47,517 nucleotides of DNA from Cyanobacteria bacterium REEB67 (lineage in GTDB: Bacteria; Cyanobacteriota; Vampirovibrionia; Obscuribacterales; Obscuribacteraceae), in the NCBI GenBank assembly GCA_018971775.1, contig JAGXAB010000051.1:1-47517 (forward strand), given 5' to 3'. The position numbers were made by a program, and so were the translations under genes. Positions within the stretch are counted from its first letter, which is position 1; each line of letters starts with the position of its first letter. The notes under the pieces were generated by a model. That model was not told where the DNA came from and ran no database searches. It saw only the letters and a program-made list of their open reading frames with translations. Positions 15,642-22,826 of the stretch are shown here, in pieces.

Positions 15642-17615
15642 TTATTGGTGGGCGAGGGCGACGTCTACGGCAAGCAATCCGCCCGGATCGTTGAAGCTGA
15701 CTTTGACGAGGCTGCCTCCATCGGAGGAAGTCACTTGCTGCGAGCCGAGCTTGTCCGGAGCCATGGAGTCGGGCAAGATGACCGGTGTCGGATCGTCCCA
15801 GGATAGTTGCATACGCGTCGGGACCAGATCTTTTGCACCGCTGCGATCATTGGAGACATAGGCGAGATTGGTTGGTTGATTGAGTTCTTCGCCGGTCAGC
15901 ACTTTTTTGTGACTGAAGAGCAAGCTTACCTTTTCGATACCGGGAGTATTGTCGAAAGAGAGCCAGTCTTTATTGGGTACCGGATAATCGGTGCCTGATT
16001 TTAAATAGTTGTTGTCGCCCGTCGCTTTCGAGGGGAAGAGTATGGCTCGTTTGCCGCTACTTCCCTGTTTCATGAGGAGATAGGCATAACCATTGGTTTT
16101 GGGGATGATGTGGAAGCGGATGGCATCGCCCGACTGGAAGGCGATCTTATTGTTGCAGCGATAGACTTTACCGCCGCGATAAAGCTCTATCCAGTAGGAA
16201 ATTGCCGGACCCTCGCTAACCATTTTATCGTTTGTCTTGATCGGTGTGCCCTTCAAAGCGGCGGCAAAACTGGCGCTGTCTGCTTTGGCGTTGGCCAGAT
16301 CATCTGTTTTTGCGGCGCCGGGGCTCGCACTTAGAGCCTTTTGAATATGGATCGTAGCTACGGCCGGATCAAAGGCACTGGCGGTAGTAGCTGCACCACT
16401 GGCGGTGTTGACCGTCGCCGTTGCGCCGCCTGCATTTGTCTGAGCATTACCCGCAGGCGAAGCGTTTGCCGTATTCTGGCCGTTGTCGTCGTCAGCGCGG
16501 GCGATCACATTTCTATCGATCCAGCCGGTGACATAGGAGAGATCTTTTGGACTGAATTGTCCTTCTTCGAAAATCAAATGCTCGGCTGTTTCGCTCAGTA
16601 CCTTATTTTTGCGAGGACTGGCTACGCTTTCGTAGAGCTTGAGAGTGCCGGCCGGTATGACGAGCTTGTCTTCACAGCCCTGTATAAATAGAACGGGTTT
16701 GTCCTTGATCTTTGCCGCCTCGGCAAAGTTGTTATTCATAAAATTTTGGAAAGAGATCAGTTCGGCCGGTGTCAGCTCTTTGCGAGCCAGGGGATCATTA
16801 CCCCATTTTTCGCGCAGGTCTTCTTTTTTTGTTGCCTGTTTGATTACGCCGGTGCCGACGTCCATCTTTTTGCCCATACCAAAAATGGCATGCATGCCGA
16901 CTTTTATTTTGCCTTCGGTGGCACCGTAGCGATCGCCTGCCGGTACGGAGGAGACCAGGCCGTCGATCAAATCGGGAAACTGAGCTGTGGCATGTAAGCC
17001 GATGCCGCCACCCATCGATTCGCCCAGCACGACCAGCGGTAGACCGGGGTTTTTGGAGCGAATCTGGACGAGGGCTCGTCTGATATCGGCCATGGTGCCG
17101 TCAAAGTCGACTCGGTCGTTTTTTTGTTTGGTTACCCACTCGCCAAAACCACGCACATCTATGGCATAGACGATCAGGCCCTGCTTGGCCATGGCTTTGC
17201 CGAAGTCTTCATAACAGCCTTTGTGCAGACCGAGGCCGTGGATACAAAAAAGCACGGCGCGCGGTTTAATCGTTTCATCGGCCCAGCGCAGACAGGGAAT
17301 CTTTTCCTGAGGCAGACTGTCGGCGCTCGCTTTGCGACCTACCGTCTTGGCTCCGGAGCCGGCAGTGGTGTTGGCGCTTGCATTGCCTGGCGCAGCGGCA
17401 TTTGTCGTCGAGGCAGAAGCCGAGGCCGTGGCTGGGGTCGCCCCTGGGCTGCTGTGTCTGGGGGTGACACGGGACGAGCCGGAGTAGGCACGAGTCCCCT
17501 GACCTGGCGCGGCAGCCGCTGCCATGTCGACGCCTAAGGCGAGAAGCACGGTCAGGAATGCAAGGTCCTGGATTGCCCGGCGATGCAAAACGCGACTGTC
17601 AGGATTTTTTTTCAT
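15642..17615 (-). CDS. Secreted alpha/beta hydrolase with DUF4384-like C-terminal domain
   Basis: This product is about 657 residues (ATG 17615; GTG 17621 is possible). After a signal sequence (FLTVLLALGVDMAAAAA) comes an Ala/Ser/Thr-rich linker, then an alpha/beta hydrolase domain at about 105-360. It resembles monoacylglycerol lipases: VLFCIHGLGLHKGCYEDFG, the nucleophile elbow GESMGGG with Ser200, the acid GCEDKLVIP, and a late His in SETAEHLIF. The triad looks complete. A second linker leads to a DUF4384-like domain at about 470-590 (YWIELYRGGKVYRCNNKI, FHIIPKTNGYAYLLM), a domain common in proteins linked to caspase-like peptidases. The adjacent downstream gene has a caspase fold, which supports a shared role. 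Substrate unknown. Confidence 0.85.
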   Translation of the reverse strand: MKKNPDSRVLHRRAIQDLAFLTVLLALGVDMAAAAAPGQGTRAYSGSSRVTPRHSSPGATPATASASASTTNAAAPGNASANTTAGSGAKTVGRKASADSLPQEKIPCLRWADETIKPRAVLFCIHGLGLHKGCYEDFGKAMAKQGLIVYAIDVRGFGEWVTKQKNDRVDFDGTMADIRRALVQIRSKNPGLPLVVLGESMGGGIGLHATAQFPDLIDGLVSSVPAGDRYGATEGKIKVGMHAIFGMGKKMDVGTGVIKQATKKEDLREKWGNDPLARKELTPAELISFQNFMNNNFAEAAKIKDKPVLFIQGCEDKLVIPAGTLKLYESVASPRKNKVLSETAEHLIFEEGQFSPKDLSYVTGWIDRNVIARADDDNGQNTANASPAGNAQTNAGGATATVNTASGAATTASAFDPAVATIHIQKALSASPGAAKTDDLANAKADSASFAAALKGTPIKTNDKMVSEGPAISYWIELYRGGKVYRCNNKIAFQSGDAIRFHIIPKTNGYAYLLMKQGSSGKRAILFPSKATGDNNYLKSGTDYPVPNKDWLSFDNTPGIEKVSLLFSHKKVLTGEELNQPTNLAYVSNDRSGAKDLVPTRMQLSWDDPTPVILPDSMAPDKLGSQQVTSSDGGSLVKVSFNDPGGLLAVDVALAHQ

Positions 17616-17676
17616 GGTCACACAAGCGTCAGTGGAAGGTTACAGATAAGCTACCGGGCCCGGCCCATAATTAGGT

Positions 17677-17712
17677 GGAGCCGGCAATATCCTCTCGGTA
17701 ATTGCCGGCTCC
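17677..17712 (-). terminator. Strong hairpin between dnaK and the hydrolase gene
   Basis: A perfect 12-bp stem (GGAGCCGGCAAT at 17677-17688 with ATTGCCGGCTCC at 17701-17712) encloses a 12-base loop. No T-run follows on the minus strand, so it is not a standard intrinsic terminator. It may weaken readthrough from dnaK into the downstream genes or protect the dnaK mRNA end. Confidence 0.6.
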
Positions 17713-17730
17713 TTCCCTTTCTATTGTCGA

Positions 17731-19740
17731 TTAGCTGCCGGTGGTGGCGGCTGCGTCGTCTTCGGCTCTGGTTTCCTGCGATTGTTGGCCATCGCCATCG
17801 CCATTGGCCGCTTTGCTTTCGCTACCGTTTTCGTCAGTGGCGCCCTCGGCCGATTTTTCCCAGGCATCGCCTTTGCTGTCGGCTGCTTCTGTTTCAGCTT
17901 TGGCGTCGGCCGCTTTTTTCTCAGCCTCGGCCTGCCTGTGGGCATTAGCTTCTTGATCGATGACGACGATCAAGCCGCGCAGCTGATCCATGGTCTCGCG
18001 GACTTCTTTTTCGTCTTCGAGAGCATTTACTTGCTCGCGCATTTTTGCCATCAGAGCAAGAGCTTTGTCTTTGGTGTCCGGTGTGACACCTTCAGCCGCT
18101 TCTTTCAATTGATGTTCGACTGTATAAGTGAGGCCATCGACTTCGTTGCGCAGGTCGGCCATGGCTTTGAATTTCTTGTCTGTTTCGGCGTTTTCTTCCG
18201 CTTCTTTCATCATGCGGTCGACATCTTCTTTACTCAAGTTGGTGCTGGCGGTGATGGTGATCTTTTGTTCTTTACCGCTGTTCAGATCTTTGGCCGAGAC
18301 TTTGACGATACCGTTGGCGTCGATGTCGAAGGAAACTTCTATACGGGGCACGCCGCGGGGAGCGGGAGCAATGCCGTCGAGACGGAAATTGCCGAGCTTT
18401 TTATTGTCCTTGGCCATCGGGCGTTCGCCCTGGAAGATGTAAACGTCGACTGCGTTCTGGTTGTCTTCGGCGGTCGAGCACATCTGCGTTTTGTGGCAGG
18501 GAATAGTGGTGTTGCGCTCGACCAGTTTGGCGAAGATGCCGCCATTGGCGTCGATGCCGAGAGAGAGCGGTGTGACGTCGAGGAGGACGAGGTCGGTAAC
18601 TTCACCGGAGAGCACGCCGGCTTGAAGGGCGGCGCCGACGGCTACGACTTCGTCGGGGTTGACGCTCTGGTTTGGCTCTTTGCCGCCGGTCAGACTCTTG
18701 ACCAGATCTTTGACGGCCGGTATGCGCGAAGAACCGCCGACGAGGACGACTTCATCGATTTCATTGTAGGTGAGCTTGGCGTCGGTGAGAGCTTGTTCGA
18801 TTGGTTTTTTGCAACGCTCGACCAGACCTCTGGTCAATTCGTTGAATTTGGAGCGGGTCAGCTTCATGTCGAGGTGCTTGGGACCGGATTCATTGGCTGT
18901 GATGAAAGGCAACGAGATATTTGTTTCGGTAACCGAGGAGAGCTCGACTTTCGCTTTTTCGGCTGCTTCGGTCAATCTCTGCAGGGCCTGAGGGTCTTTG
19001 CGCAGATCGATAGATTCGGCATTTAAAAATTCGGTCGCTACCCATTCGACGAGGGCGTGGTCGAAATCGTCGCCGCCGAGGTGGGTGTCGCCGGAGGTTG
19101 ATTTGACTTCAATCAGGCCGTCGCTCACTTCCAGAATGGAAACGTCGAAGGTGCCACCACCAAGGTCGAAAACGAGAATGGTTTCGTCTCCGCCCTTTTT
19201 TTCGATGCCGTAGGCAAGGGCGGCTGCGGTCGGTTCGTTGATGATGCGCAAAACTTCAAGACCGGCGATCGTGCCGGCGTTTTTGGTCGACTGTCGTTGC
19301 GAATCGTTGAAATAAGCAGGCACTGTGATCACAGCCGTGTCTACTTTTTCGCCGAGATATTTTTCGGCGTCTTCTTTTAATTTGCGCAAAATCATCGCTG
19401 AGATTTCTTCAGGCGAATAGTCTTTGTCACTGATCTGGATGCGTACGCCGCCGTCGGGCGATTCCTTCACTTTGTAGGAGACGATTTTTGCCTCTTCCTG
19501 TACTTCGGCATAGCGTCTGCCGATGAAGCGTTTGATTGAATAGACCGTGTTGACCGGATTTACGACTGCCTGGCGTCTGGCCAGCAGGCCGCATAGTCTT
19601 TCGCCCGCCTTGTTTATCGCGACCACGGAGGGGGTTGTGCGACCGCCCTCGGAGTTGGAGATGACAGTGGCGCGGCCACCTTCCATGACTGCAACGACCG
19701 AGTTGGTGGTGCCAAGATCAATGCCTAACGTCTTACCCAT
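17731..19740 (-). CDS. dnaK: Chaperone DnaK (Hsp70)
   Basis: This 669-residue cytoplasmic chaperone has a complete ATPase domain ([17 protein letters not shown] at 5-21, [47 protein letters not shown]). The substrate-binding domain ([32 protein letters not shown]) and helical lid are also present. It refolds and protects proteins in ATP-driven cycles with DnaJ and GrpE, neither of which is in the window. The C-terminal tail is long and Ala/Asp/Gln-rich and ends DDAAATTGS, not the common EEVD-like or DAEFEEV end, so it may be one of several DnaK paralogues. The promoter region upstream carries paired inverted repeats (see 19775-19806). Confidence 0.95.
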   Translation of the reverse strand: MGKTLGIDLGTTNSVVAVMEGGRATVISNSEGGRTTPSVVAINKAGERLCGLLARRQAVVNPVNTVYSIKRFIGRRYAEVQEEAKIVSYKVKESPDGGVRIQISDKDYSPEEISAMILRKLKEDAEKYLGEKVDTAVITVPAYFNDSQRQSTKNAGTIAGLEVLRIINEPTAAALAYGIEKKGGDETILVFDLGGGTFDVSILEVSDGLIEVKSTSGDTHLGGDDFDHALVEWVATEFLNAESIDLRKDPQALQRLTEAAEKAKVELSSVTETNISLPFITANESGPKHLDMKLTRSKFNELTRGLVERCKKPIEQALTDAKLTYNEIDEVVLVGGSSRIPAVKDLVKSLTGGKEPNQSVNPDEVVAVGAALQAGVLSGEVTDLVLLDVTPLSLGIDANGGIFAKLVERNTTIPCHKTQMCSTAEDNQNAVDVYIFQGERPMAKDNKKLGNFRLDGIAPAPRGVPRIEVSFDIDANGIVKVSAKDLNSGKEQKITITASTNLSKEDVDRMMKEAEENAETDKKFKAMADLRNEVDGLTYTVEHQLKEAAEGVTPDTKDKALALMAKMREQVNALEDEKEVRETMDQLRGLIVVIDQEANAHRQAEAEKKAADAKAETEAADSKGDAWEKSAEGATDENGSESKAANGDGDGQQSQETRAEDDAAATTGS

Positions 19741-19774
19741 AAGATTTTTTCTTTAGTCCTTTTATCAATCTATC

Positions 19775-19806
19775 AAGCCGAGCGGCTTATTAAAGCCGAG
19801 TGGCTA
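19775..19806. promoter_or_regulatory. Paired 14-bp inverted repeats on the dnaK promoter (operator candidate)
   Basis: Two copies, AAGCCGAGCGGCTT (19775-19788) and AAGCCGAGTGGCTA (19793-19806), are each an inverted repeat with AAGCC/AGCC and GGCTT/GGCT arms. They sit 18 bp apart centre to centre, close to two helical turns. One fills the -35/-10 spacer and the other covers the -10 and start region of the proposed dnaK promoter. That is the usual place for a repressor site. The sequence is not the CIRCE element bound by HrcA. Confidence 0.5.
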
Positions 19807-19816
19807 ATTTTATCAA
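19787..19816 (-). promoter_or_regulatory. Probable dnaK promoter
   Basis: Read on the minus strand, TTGATA (19816-19811) and TAATAA (19792-19787) are separated by 18 bases, a fair match to a housekeeping sigma promoter. It lies about 47 bp upstream of the dnaK start. Confidence 0.45.
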
Positions 19817-19850
19817 ACGGCTGATGCCAAGAGACTGTAACGTATACAGC

Positions 19851-19879
19851 TTGGATCACGGTTGTTACTCACATATAGT
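19851..19879 (+). promoter_or_regulatory. Possible promoter for the 103-residue protein
   Basis: TTGGAT (19851-19856) and TATAGT (19874-19879) have a 17-base spacer. The -10 matches five of six consensus bases and the -35 is weak. The gene starts at 19930 with GGAGG six bases upstream. Confidence 0.35.
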
Positions 19880-19929
19880 TTATGTTGTCAGTGTATAGTC
19901 TGCTTTAGGTAATCGCATGGAGGGATGTT

Positions 19930-20241
19930 ATGGACGAGCAGGAAAATGAACCGATTCAACCGGTCAAGCGGCAGGCGGCTCGCATCACTCATCATGAAAT
20001 CAAAGCCATGAAGGCTGTCGAGGCGAAAAAGCCGCCTTTCTACATTGCTTTGTTCAATAAGGTGAAGGCGGCGCTGGTCGACCTGAGCAGTTCTTTCATG
20101 TCCTTGTTTGCCGGCAAGCAGACCAGCCCCTGTGATATCAATGGTCATGTCTTCCCAAAAGGCACCTGGGAAGGGACTTTCCCCCGTTGCACCCATTGCG
20201 GCAAAGAGATCCAATCCGCCGACGAAATGGGTACGCGATAA
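19930..20241 (+). CDS. Small zinc-ribbon-like protein of unknown function
   Basis: This 103-residue protein starts at ATG 19930 with GGAGG six bases upstream. The N-terminal half is charged and contains a short amphipathic segment (YIALFNKVKAALVDLSSSF). The C-terminal half carries a possible metal site: PCDINGHVFPKG, then FPRCTHCGKEI, that is one Cys plus His followed by a CxxC pair about 18 residues later. This resembles small zinc-binding proteins with a Cys-x(n)-CxxC layout; one ligand could be the His. It is transcribed toward the helicase gene, which has its own promoter 25 bp downstream. No function can be assigned. Confidence 0.75.
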   Translation: MDEQENEPIQPVKRQAARITHHEIKAMKAVEAKKPPFYIALFNKVKAALVDLSSSFMSLFAGKQTSPCDINGHVFPKGTWEGTFPRCTHCGKEIQSADEMGTR

Positions 20242-20265
20242 CTCGTTTTGTCGCAAGAGATTCAT

Positions 20266-20294
20266 TTGACTGGTAGAGCCGGGCGTTATACCAT
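20266..20294 (+). promoter_or_regulatory. Promoter of the helicase-nuclease operon
   Basis: TTGACT (20266-20271) and TACCAT (20289-20294) are separated by 17 bases. The -35 matches five of six consensus bases and the -10 four of six. The expected transcript start falls near 20301, 18 bases before the TTG start codon at 20319. Confidence 0.5.
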
Positions 20295-20307
20295 ACATAG
20301 CTATGTA
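20294..20307. promoter_or_regulatory. 14-bp perfect palindrome at the helicase transcript start (operator candidate)
   Basis: TACATAGCTATGTA reads the same on both strands. It begins at the last base of the proposed -10 and covers the expected start site, where a bound dimeric repressor would block transcription. It does not match the known LexA boxes of Gram-negative bacteria, Bacillus or cyanobacteria. Confidence 0.5.
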
Positions 20308-20318
20308 GGTAGGCTCAA

Positions 20319-22826
20319 TTGGCCAAACAAAGCAAAAAGACGATTATTCTAGCCGTTCGCGATTTCGCGTTGCCTGTGCCCCGCACCGGGAGCATCGAGG
20401 TAAATTCTGGCTATGGTCAGATTTTCGCCCCCGCCGGTTCGCAAGCGGCGCGCGGGCGTGAAATTCATTTGAGCGTGCAGAAGGCCAGGCAAAAAGAGCA
20501 CGCCGTCTATAAAAGTGAAGTAAAGCTCGCCGAAAAATTCGAGAGCGAAAGCTATATCTTCAGTGTCTCCGGGCGCATGGATGGCTTTGTCGACGGTGTG
20601 CAGCCGATGATTGAAGAAATCAAAAGCTCCAACCAGCCGCAGGAGCTCGCCGCACTCTTGCGTGAAGATGCCCACCATCCTTATTGTCTGCAGCTGGCCA
20701 CCTATGCCTATATTTTGTATCTGGAGCGACTTGTGGCACCGCGCTGCCATTTTGTCATTACCGATAGCAAAGGCGAAATCGTCGATGAATTCGACTACGC
20801 TTTTTCGCTCGATGACTATAAAAAATGGCTCGACCTGCGCTTACTGGAGCTCGAAAAGGAAGTGCGCTCTGAGGAGAATCGTCGCACGCGCAGGCAATCC
20901 GTTGCTCAACTTTTGAAATTTCCTTTTCTCAAACCCAGGCCATTTCAGCAGGAGCTGGTCGCTAATCTCACCGCTGATTTGAAGGAAAGCGCCAATATTA
21001 TCGTGCAGGCCCCGACCGGTTTGGGCAAGACTATTGGTGTGATGTACCCGACTTTGATCGACAGTCTGGAAAAGGGTGAGCGCTTCATCTATGTGACACC
21101 AAAAAATAGTCAACATACCGTCGCCGAAGACGCCGTAGAAAGACTCAGTCAAACAATAGACGGTGAGAATGTCGACCTGTACAGCACCACCCTCAACGCC
21201 AAGGCCAAGATGTGCCTGAAAGAAGAAGTGATCTGCAATCCGAGCTACTGTCAATATGCTCGCGATTACTACACAAAGGTAGACCAGGCCAGACTCGTCG
21301 ACAAATTGGCTCAAATCAGGCATCTCGGTGCAGAGCAATTCAAAGAAATCGGCGAAGAATATGAGGTCTGTCCTTTTGAGTTGTCACTGGATACGGTGCA
21401 AAATGCCGATGTCGTGATTGGTGATTACAACTATGTTTTCAGCCCGCGCAATATTCTTGGCCGACTTACTTTCAGTCTGGCCAAGAATAATGAAAAGCCC
21501 AATCTCGTCATCGACGAAGCGCATAATCTACCCGGTCGCGCCACCGATTATTATTCGCGCGGTCTCAGCTCGCGGGAGCTTGTCGAGCTTGGCAGCGCTC
21601 TTAGTGATTTAGGCTTCGATATCGCCGTCGAAGGCAAGAAAATCGTCTCGAATATCTTGTTTACGATTTCTACCGTCGGGCGCACTTACAATCAACGCGA
21701 TTGCAAGGTGACGCTCTCGCCTCTCCTTTTCGAGTCGCATCTTGCCGATTTGCAGGCCCTGGCCGGCCGTTATGTTGAGGGCAAGCGCGACAGCGCCAAA
21801 GGCGAAGCCAAGCCGGATCCCAAAGGTAAGGGCAAAAATCGTGATGCTCTTTTAAGTCTGCTCAACTTGATCACCGACTTTGTTGAAGCGCTCGGATACG
21901 AAGGCGATGAATTTCTCCATCTCTATATACGCAGCAAGTTGCCCGACGGCGGCATCGAAGAGAGCCTGCGCGTCGTCTGCTGCGATGCTTCCGCCAAGCT
22001 CAAACTGGCCCATAGAGAATTTGCCCATGTCGTTGCCTTTTCGGCGACGATCAAACCCTTCGATTATTTTTCGCAGCTGTCCGGTCTGCATGAAGAGGAT
22101 TTGAAAACTCGCGAATATCTCAGCCCCTTTCCTCCGGAAAATCGCAAACTTCTGATCATTCCCCAGGTTTCGACCAAATTTTCGGACCGGGCCAAAAATT
22201 ACGGCAAGATTGCCGAGGCGATCAATCGCATTGTCGCTGTGCGGCCGGGCAATTACTTCGTCTTTTTCCCCAGCTATGGATTTTTGTCCTCGGTCTATGA
22301 CAAAGTCAAACTGCTCGTGCCCGAGAGCATGCGCTTGATGCGTCAGGAGAGCGAAATGAGTGCTGCCCGCGCTCAGGAATTACTCGGCTCGCTTCTGGCT
22401 AAAGACAAGCCGACCCTGGTTTTTGCGGTGCAGGGCGGGGTCTTTGCCGAGGGGGTCGATTATCCAGGCGACATGATCATTGGCGCTTTAATCGTCGGGC
22501 CCGGTTTGCCCAATTACAATTTCGAGCGCGAACAGATCCGTCAATATTATGATGCCAGATATGGTTCCGGTTTTGATTTCGCTTATGTCTATCCGGCCAT
22601 GGCCAAAGTGATCCAGGCTGCCGGTCGCGTCATTCGTTCCGACTCGGATCGGGGCATCATCGTGCTCATGGATCAGCGCTTCATCGAAAAGCAATACGCG
22701 CTAGCCATGCCCGATGATTGGTTTGATAAAAATGCCAGTGAGCTCGTTTCGCGATCGATCATCCAGGACGTTGATAAATTTTGGCAGAGCAATCGGGAAG
22801 ATGAGGTCAAATCAGCGCTTGTCTAG
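20319..22826 (+). CDS. PD-(D/E)XK nuclease fused to an XPD/DinG-family DNA helicase
   Basis: This 835-residue cytoplasmic protein begins with TTG 20319. Residues about 60-140 match a RecB/Cas4-type nuclease core: GRMDGFVDG with Asp near 88, the catalytic IEEIKSS (Glu99, Lys101), and the QLATYAYI motif. Residues about 215-820 form a superfamily 2 iron-sulphur helicase: Walker A QAPTGLGKT near 229-237, four Cys at 299, 306, 311 and 351 for a 4Fe-4S cluster, Walker B DEAH at 399-402, and late motifs FSATIKPF and QAAGRVIRSDSDRG. Such helicases unwind DNA 5' to 3' in repair and at R-loops or flaps. The added nuclease suggests coupled unwinding and cutting. Its 3' end overlaps the next nuclease gene by 26 bp. 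Confidence 0.88.
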   Translation: MAKQSKKTIILAVRDFALPVPRTGSIEVNSGYGQIFAPAGSQAARGREIHLSVQKARQKEHAVYKSEVKLAEKFESESYIFSVSGRMDGFVDGVQPMIEEIKSSNQPQELAALLREDAHHPYCLQLATYAYILYLERLVAPRCHFVITDSKGEIVDEFDYAFSLDDYKKWLDLRLLELEKEVRSEENRRTRRQSVAQLLKFPFLKPRPFQQELVANLTADLKESANIIVQAPTGLGKTIGVMYPTLIDSLEKGERFIYVTPKNSQHTVAEDAVERLSQTIDGENVDLYSTTLNAKAKMCLKEEVICNPSYCQYARDYYTKVDQARLVDKLAQIRHLGAEQFKEIGEEYEVCPFELSLDTVQNADVVIGDYNYVFSPRNILGRLTFSLAKNNEKPNLVIDEAHNLPGRATDYYSRGLSSRELVELGSALSDLGFDIAVEGKKIVSNILFTISTVGRTYNQRDCKVTLSPLLFESHLADLQALAGRYVEGKRDSAKGEAKPDPKGKGKNRDALLSLLNLITDFVEALGYEGDEFLHLYIRSKLPDGGIEESLRVVCCDASAKLKLAHREFAHVVAFSATIKPFDYFSQLSGLHEEDLKTREYLSPFPPENRKLLIIPQVSTKFSDRAKNYGKIAEAINRIVAVRPGNYFVFFPSYGFLSSVYDKVKLLVPESMRLMRQESEMSAARAQELLGSLLAKDKPTLVFAVQGGVFAEGVDYPGDMIIGALIVGPGLPNYNFEREQIRQYYDARYGSGFDFAYVYPAMAKVIQAAGRVIRSDSDRGIIVLMDQRFIEKQYALAMPDDWFDKNASELVSRSIIQDVDKFWQSNREDEVKSALV

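Noticed and set aside
17677..17712. Full intrinsic terminator for dnaK
   Set aside because: The stem is strong but no T-run follows on the dnaK strand; it was kept only as a hairpin with reduced confidence.
17782..19026. Long plus-strand frame opposite dnaK
   Set aside because: It is the mirror of a high-GC, strongly conserved gene. The translation is Phe/Asp/Val-rich with no family pattern, as usual for antisense shadows.
19775..19806. CIRCE (HrcA) element upstream of dnaK
   Set aside because: One arm (GAGTGGCTAA) resembles half of CIRCE with an extra base, but the 9-bp arms separated by nine bases are absent. The twin repeats are of a different design.
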